From: Theocolax elegans
Lineage: Eukaryota > Arthropoda > Insecta > Hymenoptera > Cerocephalidae
DNA: 64,000 nucleotides
Reading direction: 5' to 3'
NCBI GenBank assembly: GCA_026168455.1
Contig: CM047431.1
Span: forward strand, 47,619,466-47,683,465
Both the position numbers and the translations under genes were made by a program. Positions 10,421 to 23,447 of this stretch are shown one piece after another. The notes under the pieces were generated by a model that worked only from the letters and a program-made list of their open reading frames with translations, had not been told where the DNA came from and made no database searches. Numbering within the stretch: the first letter of the stretch is position 1; every line of letters begins with the position of its first letter.

Positions 10421-12952
10421 TTATTCACAATTGCCTACGTGGAGAACACTGATACCTGTCGACGAACAAAAATATAAGAATAATTATAAATAAAAAATTA
10501 AATATGATACCCTAGTACAAGTCAAAATATTTAAAGTAGACTAGAAAGTAGAAACTAGATAGGTAAATTAAAGAGGTATACAATGAAACAATATTTCTTA
10601 TTGTGATCGCGCATTTAAAGGAATTGACATAACCTTCAGCGGTATCTCAAATTCAAATAGTATCTGACTGACACGAATATTGCGTAAATTTATTGATTTT
10701 GTTCAATATACGTGTAATTTTTTATTATTAAATTTCAAAAAATTCTTTATTGTTAACATATATTGACTTTCACAACATTTTTCCAAAATTTATCAATTAC
10801 GTTATTAATGCGTCATAGTCCGAAAGTGGAAACTAATCTTATACGCATGACATTAGTTTTTATGCTCGAAAACGACTTGTTTATACGGAACGTTTCCAGA
10901 ATAAATCAAAATCAAAGCATTCAGGGATATCTTTGACTTGGAATAAAATGGTCATCTTAAATTTTTTTATATAAACAAACGAATGAATTTTGAAAAAATC
11001 CTATGTGTCAGCGTCGAATGCATGTTTTAAACAATATACCCAAATTTTTCCAGATTTTTACACCGATATAGTTCAAGAAAGATGTTTGGGTTGAAAGTTT
11101 GTCTTTTTTATTAATAATTATTCACCAAAATAATTTATTCTTTTATTATTAAATTAATTATTTTTTGTTTAAAAATCAAATAGACCTCCGTTATATATGA
11201 ATGTTTGAATGAATTTTTAATTCAATGTTTTAAGTACAATTTTTTAGTTGAATGGTGTAGACACCTGTAATTTGAGTCCGACATCACTTGAGACCTTAAT
11301 GCTTCAAAACAATGAGAAAAATCGTTTCATCGCTGGCCTAAAAATCCTTACAGTTTTCACGCATTTCAACGGAATATCTAGGTAACTGTTATCTTATTAA
11401 TTGCGGTAAAATGTAACTTACGTGTTCCTTCGCACACGTTTTTGCATATTAATTTACGCCAATTCGGGTAGGTGATTCCATTATCTGCGCAAACTGGCTT
11501 GAGCTCTTTCGTGACTTTGCACGTGCATCCTTCCTTGTAGTCGAATTCGACTTGTTTATACGGAACGTTTCCAGAATAAATCAAAATCAAAGCATTCAGG
11601 GATATCTTTGACTTGGAATAAATGGTCATCTTAAATTTTTTTATATAAACAAACGAATGAATTTTGAAAAATCCTATGTGTCAGCGTCGAATGCATGTTT
11701 TAAACAATATACCCAAATTTTTTTCCAGATTTTTACACCGATATAGTTCAAGAAGATGTTTGGGTGAAAGTTGTCTTTTTTTTATTATAATTATTCACCA
11801 AAATAATTTATTCTTTATTATAAATTAATTATTTTTTGTTTAAAATCAAATAGACCTCCGTTATATATGAATGTTGAATGAATTTTTAATTCAATGTTTT
11901 AAGTACAATTTTTTAGTTGAATGGTGTAGACACCTGTAATTTGAGTCCGACATCACTTGAGACCTTAATGCTTCAAAACAATGAGAAAAATCGTTTCATC
12001 GCTGGCCTAAAAATCCTTACAGTTTTCACGCATTTCAACGGAATATCTAGGTAACTGTTATCTTATTAATTGCGGTAAAATGTAACTTACGTGTTCCTTC
12101 GCACACGTTTTTGCATATTAATTTACGCCAATTCGGGGTAGGGTGATTCCATTAGCTGCGCAAACTGGCTTGAGCTCTTTGCGTTGACTTTGTCAGGGAT
12201 ATCTTTGACTTGGAATAAAATGGTCATCTTAAATTTTTTTATATAAACAAACGAATGAATTTTGAAAAAATCCTATGTGTCAGCGTCGAATGCATGTTTT
12301 AAACAATATACCCAAATTTTTCCAGATTTTTACACCGATATAGTTCAAGAAAGATGTTTGGGTTGAAAGTTTGTCTTTTTTATTAATAATTATTCACCAA
12401 AATAATTTATTCTTTTATTATTAAATTAATTATTTTTTGTTTAAAAATCAAATAGACCTCCGTTATATATGAATGTTTGAATGAATTTTTAATTCAATGT
12501 TTTAAGTACAATTTTTTAGTTGAATGGTGTAGACACCTGTAATTTGAGTCCGACATCACTTGAGACCTTAATGCTTCAAAACAATGAGAAAAATCGTTTC
12601 ATCGCTGGCCTAAAAATCCTTACAGTTTTCACGCATTTCAACGGAATATCTAGGTAACTGTTATCTTATTAATTGCGGTAAAATGTAACTTACGTGTTCC
12701 TTCGCACACGTTTTTGCATATTAATTTACGCCAATTCGGGTAGGTGATTCCATTATCTGCGCAAACTGGCTTGAGCTCTTTCGTGACTTTGCACGTGCAT
12801 CCTTCCTTGTAGTCGAATTCTTCGGGATTTGCGTTCACGATCACGCCGACGAGAACCGCTATACAGAAAAACGTGAATTAAAAAAAATTAATAATAATAG
12901 CGTTGATCGACTTACCGGTTAGAAATGTCAAAATTATGAATTTGAACATCAT
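10421..12952 (-). CDS. Kazal-type serine protease inhibitor, secreted (Kazal 2)
   Basis: Minus-strand exons 12916-12952 (signal start MMFKFIILTFLT), 12694-12858 and 10421-10455, both introns phase 1, total 237 nt and 78 residues. The signal peptide ends near VNAN. One Kazal domain follows with six cysteines: C-x-C, then C-ADNGITY, then C-x3-C, and a final C two codons before TAA. The P1 position by family convention is Val. The architecture, including the 37-nt first exon and the last-exon motif VLH-x-G-x-C, matches Kazal 1, so the pair is a tandem duplication. A TATATAAATA box lies about 150 bp upstream (near 13100). The intron holds two extra partial copies of exon 2 (see the triplication at 10874-12822), so the intron length may be an assembly error. 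Confidence 0.85.
10874..12822. repeat. threefold tandem duplication covering Kazal 2 exon 2
   Basis: Three copies of a 630-675 bp unit: 10874-11548, 11549-12192 and 12193-12822. Copies 1 and 3 agree closely. Copy 2 differs mostly by single-base losses or gains in short runs (for example AGAAGATG against AGAAAGATG) and by a scrambled right end. Each contains the 3' part of Kazal 2 exon 2 (11422-11545, 12091-12186, 12694 onward). Only the third continues into the intact 5' part of the exon. Either a recent local duplication or uncorrected long-read sequence placed in tandem. Confidence 0.85.
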
Positions 12953-13399
12953 GAATCGAAGTTTCTGTTTTCCTACCGCTGTAACTTGGTATAAGGAAAA
13001 ATAAAGTGTTCTTAGGGAGAACAAAAAAAAATCGTCTTGTTTGGTAGAATAATTAATTTGAACTGATAAGTAGCGACGGGATACGAGAGTTTTTTTTTAG
13101 TATTTATATATCATTTAAATATGTCAAGATTACGTTCTCGTGGTATGCTTATTTAATGGAAACTTTAAAAAAGTAACGTATATTCGTTTTATTAGACAAA
13201 GGTATTCGTGTGTTATTCTGAAAGAGAGGTAACAGCGAATCATTGTGTGTATTACAGTACCGTTCAATAGCTTTTGCCACCCTGCCGAGGGTGAGCTTGA
13301 TTGAATCAGTAATATAATTATTCCAATTTCAATTTTGAACGTGGATGCACATATGCATCATGCTCCAACTCGCAATCATTTGGTCTTAGTTTGGGTTAA

Positions 13400-13794
13400 G
13401 GGGATATCATACTCAATTAAAAATTCAAATTTTGCGCCACAATATAGCAGACGAAAAAACAACTAATTTACTTATAACAATTAATAATAACAAATTTACG
13501 CAAAACCACGAGTTAGATGCTCTCCGTTATGTTATTATTTATCATTTTACAAAGTTTCAAGTTAATATAACCTTGAAAAATATAAGAAAATAGCAGTTTT
13601 CAAGTTTTTCTCGGCGACATATTGTTATATTAACTTGAAACTTTGTAAAATGATAGATAATGACATAACGGAGGGCAACTAACTCCTGGTTTTGTGTAAA
13701 TTTGTTATTTTTAATTGTTATAAGTAAATTAGTTGTTCTTTTGTCTGCTATTTTATGGCAAAAAAATTGAATTTTTAATTGAGTATGATACCCC
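13400..13794. mobile_element. palindromic MITE, GGGG termini
   Basis: Arms of about 170-190 bp run inward from GGGGATATCATACTCAATTA at 13400 and its complement ending at 13794, with a short loop near 13585. TTAA lies immediately left and one base to the right of the ends, so a TTAA target is possible but not clean. The arms have diverged at several positions. No coding content. Confidence 0.8.
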
Positions 13795-16700
13795 TTTAAA
13801 TTGGAGACCTATTATCACTTTTTCATACAAACAATACGCATTGAAAATTTTTAAAATCCCGGTACTCTAAGTATTTAAAGTACTCAAATCAAGGACAACG
13901 ATGTTGTCGAACCCAAATTGCAGGATCAAACTAATAATCTGAAAAAATTCACAAAGATATTTTGAAACATAACGGAGGGCCCGAGGGCTTGACGTTGCGA
14001 TTTTTTTTGAAAAAAATAATTTTTTTCATTAATTTTAAATAAACAAAATTTGGTCGACAATTTCATAAGCGCTATACTACAAATTTTAATAACACAAAAA
14101 TTATATTGATATTAACAATTTAAAAATCTTTAAAAAATCATAAATATTGTTTAAAGCGTATATAAGAGCCTATAAGGTTGCCATAATTTTGAAAATACTA
14201 ACCCATTTTACATGAATACATACCCTTTTTAGAGTCCGACATCTCTTTAATTTGCAATACTTTTATTTATGATATTTATTTATAATTTTTAGTTCGAGAA
14301 ACTACCAAATGGTATCGCATGAAAAACGTGTCTATGTAAAATATCAATCCCAAAGTGAAATAACAACCTCTAAGCTATATACATAAGAGACCAGCTATAG
14401 GGTTGTTGGTGGGGGAGGGCAGATGGTACATTTCTTAATTTTACAATCAGGGTATACCAATGTCCCTGATTGTATATGTTTATGTGGATTTAGTGCGAAG
14501 ATAGACACTTTATTTAATCAAAATATGTTTTCGTCTCTCCATCAACCCATTCGGTAAATTTTAAGTATCACATCTCGGTAATAATACTTTATTAAAATAT
14601 CTTGTAAAATGAGGAACGTACAACAATAACGTAGTTACGATTACAAAAACAAGATGTTCCGTTGAATATTAAAAATGTCTTTGACTCTCACGTTATCGCG
14701 AGTTCTCGATCATTTTGCCCGAGTGGATTATCGATTAAACAAATTATTTTATCAGCTGAAAGGATAAATATATACTTAAACACTCAATACGAATACGATT
14801 ATTTCTTTATTTTGATTTGATCGAAAGTCACGCGGATCCTATTTTCGTATATCCCGAGCGATTAAAATAGATTCGATGTATTAGATTTTCTGAGAATAGA
14901 CGTTGCCTGCATATATTTATCAAATAATATTCACCAGAACCCGAAAAATTGCGAATAAAATTCGTTTACCGAAAACGTACGATGAAAAATCTATTTTTAT
15001 TTAGTATATATTAGAACGAGATTGTATAGAACCACGCGTTGAATAATTATTTTCGAATGACCGTTTAAAAGCAACAAATTAAAATGTATATATACATACC
15101 GTGAAAGCAATATAAAAAAAAAGGAGTTTAACCCACTTCGCGAGTTCTTCCTGAATCCTATATATAAAATTCCTACGTCGACAGAAGTAAAACTGGTCAT
15201 AACAGTTCACAAAAGCATTTCCTTAAAGTAAAATAACTCAACGTGGTTTACCGCTGTGCGCGATAAAACAACGAATGGAACGAGTGAGAGAGGAGGGCGG
15301 CCGGGAGGGAAAAAAGAAATTCAATAAATCACTGCGTTTAAAGATTATGTGTGTATAATACGCGCGTGTAATGCGAAAATCCTATATCAAAGCGAACGAA
15401 AGGAAATTTATCGCGTTAAATAAAACTCCCGCATCCTCGATTCGACGAGGAGAAGAAGGAACGTGTTCTACCTTTTATATATTTATATTCAATCAAAAAC
15501 GTGTTGTAAAATCATCGAATAAATATATTGTACAACGGTAAATATTTTATTTCATTTTGGCAAAAAAACATATTTTTTTGTTCATACCTATATTCAGGTA
15601 TATTTTTCATTAATGTCAAGAATAAATGTATACTATTATTTTTGTGTAAGAAAAAAGTAGATTTTTATTTTAAACGTAATTTTTCTTACATATGTATATC
15701 CTATAAAAAATATCAGTTGCTATAATGTGATTAATTTTATAATTAATGCGCGGGTTTGTCTACAAGTACAATGATCAAACAGAATTTTCTTGTATGTAAA
15801 AGTTGAGAAAAATGAAATTAAAGAAATTCCTTTTGCAACCATATTATCTCTTTATAACGCAGATGTTTTAGGAAAATTCAAATTTAAAAAAATCGAGTTT
15901 TGTGAATGGATGTAAGTAATATTGTGTAGTTTATCACAATTTTTCGGTATGCTTTACAGCGTAATTTTGGTTGTAGTTACGTCAAACTTATGCTATATAT
16001 GAAAATCGCGATGATCTATTACGAAACAACAAAATATACAATATAGTAATTTTTTACATTTTTTCAGTGACCAATACGCGCACCAAATCGAAGATATAAG
16101 AACCAAGTCTCTAAAGTTAAAATAGTAAAATAGTCACTATATGCGATTATAGTAGTTTTCTACTATTTCACAATACAGATTTCTAAAACATCTACTTTAC
16201 ACAGAGTATATGTTATATATTTTGTACTTAAAAATAGTAAAATTATTTTATTATTTTAAAATTAAAAACTTAACACTCGGGCTCGATCTTTACTATGCAC
16301 GAAAAAAAACATTCGATATCAAAGTAGAAAAAAATATAGATATACACATGTCCGCCAAATGAATTTTTCACTACGTAGTTGACTATATAAGATATCGTAA
16401 CAATTATTTCGCCGGTAAACGTGAGGGTACGTTAGAAAATTCAAACGATTTCCTGTACAATGTAAATTAGTATCGATGAGTTGTAAGATGCATATTATAT
16501 ACGTACACACGGACGAAGGATAGAATGGCGCGGAGTATAAAGGCTGCTGTATTTATACGTTTGAAAATCGTGAAAATGAGTATGCCGTAAGGATGTAATA
16601 CCGCTACATCGCCTCTGGACGATTTACAAACAAACCGCTCAGATTTTCATTGTTCGACAATGCGCACAGCCCATCGATTCGATTTTCTCCCACGTCTCGT

Positions 16701-16842
16701 ATTTTATTTCTAACGATCCTAATATTACTTGTTGCACGTTTTATCGCGCCACGTGCGTATCTTATTTATATTGTTGTTAGTCCGCGTTCAACAATTTACA
16801 TTTATATAAAAGTTTCTTCATTTTTTTAAGAGTACGCATAAA
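13795..16842. other. intergenic, no gene recognised
   Basis: A hairpin TACAATCAGGG/CCCTGATTGTA lies at 14442-14474. The stretch 15230-15310 is more GC-rich and purine-rich, which could be a promoter or untranslated exon, but nothing confirms it. The frames at 14997-15200, 15528-15725 and 16319-16510 show no domain. 16300-16830 has mixed composition and no motif I can name. Confidence 0.4.
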
Positions 16843-17005
16843 CCCGCGTAAAAAAATTAAACTTGATATTAACTTGATATAAAGTTAATGCTTATATCAA
16901 GTTTATATGAACATGTCCAATGAGACTATGCCGAACTTCGATTTTTATTCACTGAAGTTTATCTCATGTTAATATAAGGTTTATAGAATGTTAATATCAA
17001 GTAAA
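16843..17005 (+). repeat. left terminal inverted repeat of the 9-kb transposon
   Basis: 163 bp matching the complement of 25742-25904 almost throughout. It contains a subterminal block, ATGAACATGTCCAATGAGAC at 16907-16926, which recurs in diverged form in the non-autonomous element at 40611-42940. Such subterminal blocks are plausible transposase-binding sites. Confidence 0.85.
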
Positions 17006-17549
17006 GGACATAAAAATAAAGTTTGGATAAAGTTCAAATTAATTTTATATAAAATTAATTTTAATTTGATCGCAACTTTATCGAAAATTGATAAAATTTA
17101 TTATATTTTAGATGATCGACATGTAGTATTTATAAACTTTGCTTGAGTTTATTATAGACATTATATTTACTTTATCTCAACTTGGCATGAACATAGTAAT
17201 TTTATATTTTTGTCTATAAGAAAACTGATATAAAGTTTTAAGAAAGTTGTTTAATGATGTATATAAACTTAATCTTAATTTTTTTTTAAACATTAAGAAC
17301 GACTTAAGTTAGAAAGTTAGTTTTAAAATGTACAAGTAAACAAAGCAACTACAGTGAACAAATAATTTTTTATTTCAAGTATTTTAATTATAAAATTTGA
17401 AGATTTGTTTCAGCTGCACATTAGTGCCGTATACCCATACTTGTCTCCGATGCGCGACATGCGCTTTTTGATTTATTACATTTTAAAAATTTCTTATTTA
17501 GTATATTAGATTACTTTTTCTAAAAGTCTAAAACTATATAATCGCTTTG

Positions 17550-20406
17550 TTAGTTTATATTAATAACTGATAGTACCGCATAATATTTTTGATCAATATG
17601 TACATAAAAACAAACATTAATAATACTATTTACATCAATAAGAAAGAGATTTTCTGTTTCTTTACATGAATAAATTGTTGGAACGCACTGATTAATTATG
17701 TCGCAATTAAAAGTTGTCTCGGTAATGCATTTAGCAATAATTGCATAAGTTTTACAATTTATATTACACTTATTGCAAGAAAGCTCGCAGATACACTTAC
17801 ATATTTTTATAAATACTTTAATTATACCTGTTTCCTTGCGATTATTACATAAATATTGTATACAAGAAGAATTGCTTCTTTTTCTTCTGGCGTAATTATC
17901 GGTTTCAAAATAGATATCATTTTTAAGGAGAGAAGAGAAGACATGACTTTTCTTTTCTTCAATTATTAAATTATTAGCTTGAAAAACTTGTAAAATATAT
18001 TTAGGGATAATGGTAAGTCTATCAGATGAGCCTACAATAAACAAATTATTGTCTATTTTTTTTACTTTACGTCTGTGCGTACCGGATTTTTCAATTTTTT
18101 CACAAAAATAATATGCTGGACTATCAATTTTGATTAATTTATCCTTAATTTCATTAATCGATAAAAAGGTGTTTATTGCCGATGAAATTTGTAATTCTGG
18201 GTTCTTTGATCCGTGTACATAACTTTTCAAAATTCCATTTAAGTTTTCAAATGGAAAACAAGATAGCAAGTATAGTGGGCCAAATTTTTGTACATCATCG
18301 GACAAATGCAATAATAAATGCACATTACACGTCATATACTTTTGTCCGTACAAGTACTCAAACCGAGAAACGTATTCAAATAAAAGTTTCCTTGCAACTC
18401 CTATCATTTCATAGCTTACACTCGTAAAATCCAGTAACGAAATCGCGTAGACTAAGAGAATATGGTGTTTAAAAAATCTGTTTCTCATAAATTCTTCTAA
18501 AATCGGTAAACTATAAACTAGTAGAAAAATTCTTAACTCTGAAGACTTCCAATACGAGTAATCAGATACTTTTCGTGGTAACCTGTTAACGAATGCTGGA
18601 GGGGTTATAGTCTTAATTTTTTCATCGATTATATTTATAAATTCAAATAAAGATGAGGGGTGACTGCGGTGTTCTGCATCAAACCAAAAACTCATTAATT
18701 TTTTTGTAACACCTTGATAGACACAATGCATTACATCGATAGCAGCTGATTCCGTATGATTATATACTATCAATTTTAATACGGTAGGACCTTTAATACC
18801 ATAGATGGGTACATTTTGATCTAATGCTTGTTGAGCATACAAGCTCGTCGATTCAGTAGTTCGTAGAGTAAAATTTTGAATGCATGGATACACTTGAACA
18901 TTTTCAATTCTTTCAGTTTCAATCTCACAATTCGGGCAACCATGCTTTCCATTGTATTGTTGCATATTTTGGAATAGTGCCTTTGCAGGTAAGTCACAAG
19001 TATCATTTATTATCATTCCGCGAACTCTTAGCAAATTTGAATCATTCGGGACTTCAAAATCTACGCCTGCATATAATTCTTTAAGTTGGTCCTCGAAAGA
19101 TGATAAAAACAAGTTTGCAGATGGTTTAGTTGATGCAAACCATAACCCTGCTACGATATTATTTTCTTTACGAATACGTAATTTAAATGGCAATTCATTA
19201 ATCATTAAGTAAAATGGCCATATACTTATTTTAGAGGATTTAAAAAGTGGTATTCCATCCGAGTTCCAGGTAAAAGTAATATTATTTGAATTATTTGTAA
19301 AATCACGTGGTAGAGATTTATAAATAGTCCCGTCATAAACATCTTCGAAATTATTTATATTTTGTTTAATTCGCGTAAAACGGTAACTTAAACTATCTTT
19401 AAATCCTTTCCTCTTAAACATTGCCGATAATTGCGTAAGAATTGGTATTTCAATAAAGTAATTAATATCTTCACCTTGATTACAATTTTGACAGAAATGA
19501 TTATTTACTTTTGTTAAGCATTTATTGCAATAAAAATGCTTATTTAGAGGAGTCTCGATGTTAGAAAAGAATTTCCTAAATTTATGCAACGTCGTTTTAC
19601 AATTATTAGGTTTGATACAGTGAAATTCTATTAGTGACAAAATAGTATCCAACTCTACTCCTGAAAAATTAAATCTTTTTGTAGCGGTAAAAATTGCAAA
19701 AGTACTTTCCGCTACAGTTAATGGGGCTCCTGGATATAAAGGCTCATCGGCATTGTCATTGATTTCATCTGTATCCGAATAATCACTATCTTCAGAAGAA
19801 TATTCTGTATCAAACGAAACAAAATCTGAATCTGTTTCATCTTCTGAAGAGCTATCAAATTGTGAAGAAACTGTACTACATTCATTTGATTGTGCGTCAT
19901 TTACAGCTGAATTATTTGAATGGCAATGTTTATTATTTTTTTCCACATTTTTAAAAAAGTTTATATTTCCTTTGTTGCTACTCCCTAAATTAAAAAAAAT
20001 ATACCTATTAATAAAACAAAAGTAATATAAAATTTATCTTTTAAGGCTTTCTAAAACGTTACGTTATAAAAATACAAAAGAGCTTTGATAATAAAAAAAG
20101 CCAAAAATTATAAAATTAATTGAAAAAATGTTTCAAGAAATATTTAGCTATGGCAGAAAAAAATAATTAAAAGTAAATAAATAATTAAATATAAATAAAA
20201 TAAATAATATCTTTACTTTGTTCTTCATTGTTAAGAGAATCATCGCTTAAGGAATTTGAAGTGTCGTCACTTAAATCATTTTCCGAGTCGCTACAATTTG
20301 TCGACGAAGTAGAATCATCACTGTTATTAACAGTACGTAATCTTGATAGAATAGCATATTTGCTAGATCTGGAGTAATCTTTAAAGGTATATTTGCGCTT
20401 CGGCAT
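17550..20406 (-). CDS. Tnp2/CACTA-like transposase
   Basis: Two exons, 20217-20406 and 17550-19984. The GTAAAG donor and TTTAG acceptor join in phase 1 to give about 874 residues without a stop. The longest single open stretch starts at a GTG (19946), but the splice to an upstream ATG exon (MPKRKYTF...) gives a proper start. The N-terminal 140 residues are Ser/Asp/Glu-rich, followed by a Cys/His cluster (HFYCNKC...HFCQNC) that may bind zinc. Family landmarks in order: NSDGIPLFKSS (likely first catalytic Asp), INDTCDLPAKA with HGCPNC, AIDVMHCVYQGV, and LHLSDDVQKFGPL followed by FPFENLNG (likely acidic third residue). These resemble arthropod Tnp2-like transposases of CACTA/EnSpm elements. It should cut and rejoin the element ends. 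The intact frame suggests a young element. Catalytic assignments rest on motif recall and not on an alignment. Confidence 0.85.
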
Positions 20407-20831
20407 CTCGTTTCACAAAATCTTGATATAAACGTATAAATTGAAAACAATTAACAAAAATTAACAATTTATTATTTTTTATACTTATATAATTTTTCAT
20501 AAAATTTAATAAATTATACATATAAAAACATTAGTTTAATTTTCTCATTAAAAATATATGAATAATCACTGTTAATCGTGTAAATTTGATTTAAAATTAC
20601 ATTTGAATTATATAAAAAGAGTTACAGAATTAAGCTTAAAAAACATTTTCAGCATATTGCTTATAAAAGGTAGATTACAAAATGATCGAATGGTTTCTTG
20701 AAACATAAAAAATAAATAAAGTTAAGTCGGATAACTGATGATAAATTAACATTTTTTTTATAGGTTATATATTATCTTTTTTTTTTTAAGGACCTTGATT
20801 GAACAGAAAGTAAATAAGAGAGAGAGAGAGA

Positions 20832-21828
20832 CTCTTTGATCCCAGTCCAGACGATCACCAGTTATTAGCGCATTATACATTTTATCTTTGAAATCGGAGA
20901 AATTATCCATAGAGAAAGTGATTGGAGAGAGAGTATTGATAATATCTGATGCTGAGATACAGAATTATTTTTTCCATGCCTCTGTACGAGGCGATCTATA
21001 AATTAGACTCCGCTGTGGAAGCCGACTGGAGCTGCGAACAACCACATCCTCACCAATGATTCTAGTTTCGCCAAGCAGATATTTAGGATTGCAGCAAGAG
21101 ATGACCTTAAAAGCAAGCGTTGCAATAAGAAATTGGCGTCTTCTATGCGCCGATAGCCAATCCAATTCAAGTCTAAATGGAGTGACATGTGATCGCCTCG
21201 GAATATTGACAAAAATGTACCTAATACATGCATTCTGAAGACGTTGTAGTTGTAGATCTCTGGTCTTATCGACTCTATTATATACTACAGCTGCATAATC
21301 AAGATGCGGCAATACCAGAGTCTGAACAAGATATTGTCTAAGCTGACGAGACAATGCATGCCGATGAAAACGCAAAATTCTAAGGGAAGCCTGTACACGT
21401 GCTGAAATTTGGCCAACATGTCTGGTCCAGGTGAGTGTAGGTGATATCTAAACACCAAGACACTTAATGTCACTTTCATATGGTAGTGAAGTACCATTAA
21501 TTGAAACTTGCTGAATATCCGTCAAATTGAAACGAGAGATATAAGCCTCACTTCCGAAAAGCATCACTTTGGTCTTCGAAACGTTTAACTGCAGACCATT
21601 ATTTTCGGCCCATTTAGCAACTGCAGATGCATCTTCACTAATTCTACTGATACCCTCGTTGAGATCAGCGGGAAAGAAAGAGTAATATATTTGGGTATCG
21701 TCAGCGTAAATCATGTGCGAGGACCAGCGAAGAACCTTGGGCAGATCATTAATGAATAGTGAGAATAACGTAGGTCCTAGCACACTACCCTGCGGTACTC
21801 TCGCACGAACCGAACGCCAATCCGAGAC

Positions 21829-21830
<2 letters not shown>
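20832..21830 (-). mobile_element. 5'-truncated LINE, reverse transcriptase fragment (broken)
   Basis: Minus-strand coding remnant of a non-LTR retrotransposon. VPQGSVLGP and YADDTQIYY are reverse transcriptase motifs, and downstream residues (LNVSKTKVMLFGS, LPHLDYAAVVYN, LQLQRLQNACIRYI) match the C-terminal part of jockey/CR1-type ORF2. An in-frame TAG at 21448-21450 follows CLGV, so it is dead. It lacks the endonuclease and ORF1. It is bracketed by GA runs (20816-20831 and 21831-21868), which may mark its target site. It lies inside the 9-kb transposon, upstream of the transposase's first exon. Confidence 0.8.

Positions 21831-21868
<38 letters not shown>
21831..21868. repeat. (GA)n microsatellite
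   Basis: A 38-bp GA run abutting the truncated 5' end of the LINE fragment; a shorter GA run lies at its other end. Confidence 0.95.
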
Positions 21869-21870
<2 letters not shown>

Positions 21871-23447
21871 CATATAATAATTAAAACATGTAAATATGAT
21901 AAAATTTAATTTCGCAAAAGATTGAAAATACTTGCTATTTCGGTTTCTATTATAAAATCCTGCTACCTCGCATCTATTTAAAGAAATCTGCTGTTGTACG
22001 AGGTTTTCTTTACATAAGCAGGCTTTCTTGATCGAAAACAATATAACAAACATTTTAAATCGTTCGCGAAATGCAGATATTTCTTAGGATGTGTTGAGAA
22101 ATTAAAGATTTTTTTATAATTTACTTTACTCGATTTTTTTGCAAATAATTCTTCTTGATCAATAAAGAATTGAGTTGAGATCAGTTCTGCAAAGGACCTT
22201 ATAACCTTATCAATATCTAAGAAGAGAAAATAATAGTGTTTGTTAAGTTTGTTTTTGAACATATATATTGCAATTTAACTTAAAAAAGTAGTATTTTAAA
22301 CGCGAGAAAAAGTTATTAAGACGATTACTAATTTAAAATTATCTTAATATTTTTACCTATGATTCGCACATTATAGAGGCATTGACTGTTATTATTATTA
22401 TCGAAAACACTTGCTTTCATATAAGAAATCACATTTCTATAACTTTTTATTTATTAATGCAAATAATTATGTTATTTAACTAATGGTTATCGATTCTGCT
22501 TACTGAAATCAAAACATTGACAATTTTGTAAAGTAGCAATATTCACTATTACTTAACTGTAGATTTTTAAGATGTATATATATGTACATTTATATATTTC
22601 GTCTTATATTTGATTAACGATAAATTTTTTAACAAGTGAATAACTTCACAATTAAGAAATTTCAAAATACTTTTAACACATAACTTTTTAATAATTAATT
22701 CATCAAATTTTTCTAAATAAAAACTACATATAAGAATTCAATTATTATTTATATAAATTGAAACGCTTTATAAATTCTTATAGAATGGATTTTATCTCTA
22801 AAATGGAAAATAAATATACTTTATAAAATCATTAAACACTATACGTTTTATTAAAAAATTAGCAATTTAATCGTTTATATACTGTCAAAAGATACCTTAA
22901 TACATGTAGAAAAAATAATAGCATTTACAAAGAAATAATCGTATTATATTATTTATTAATAAGTGTATAATTAATAATTTATTTTTTTACAAACATAAAT
23001 TGTTATCTGGTACAGAGAATGTACTATCGCATTTTATTTTTTTTTTACAATTTCTGTCTACTTCACTAAAATGATATCAATTTCACACAAAATAATATTT
23101 TTATTTTTTAATTCATAATTTAACTTACATAACTACTTATAGCAATTAAATAAAAAAATATATCTTTTTACACGTATAGCGTATAATTTCACGTTAAACA
23201 AATGATGTTAAAGAGTGAAGTTATCTGTTCCTCTAACCTCCTTTAAAGTTAAAGAATTACTCAAAAAATATAATTGCGTGATTAGAGTGCAACGATTTGT
23301 TCGTTGTTGAATCATTCTCTCCGAAATTTGTTTATAAAGGTTAAAATTTATTTTGTGTAAGTAAACTAATGTTTAATCACATATAATTAATATATTTTTA
23401 TTACAAACTAGTAATTTAAATCATAGGTAAATTGCAAATTTCGTAAT

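Noticed and set aside
19084..19718. Short frames overlapping the transposase
   Set aside because: Shadows of the transposase exon in other frames.
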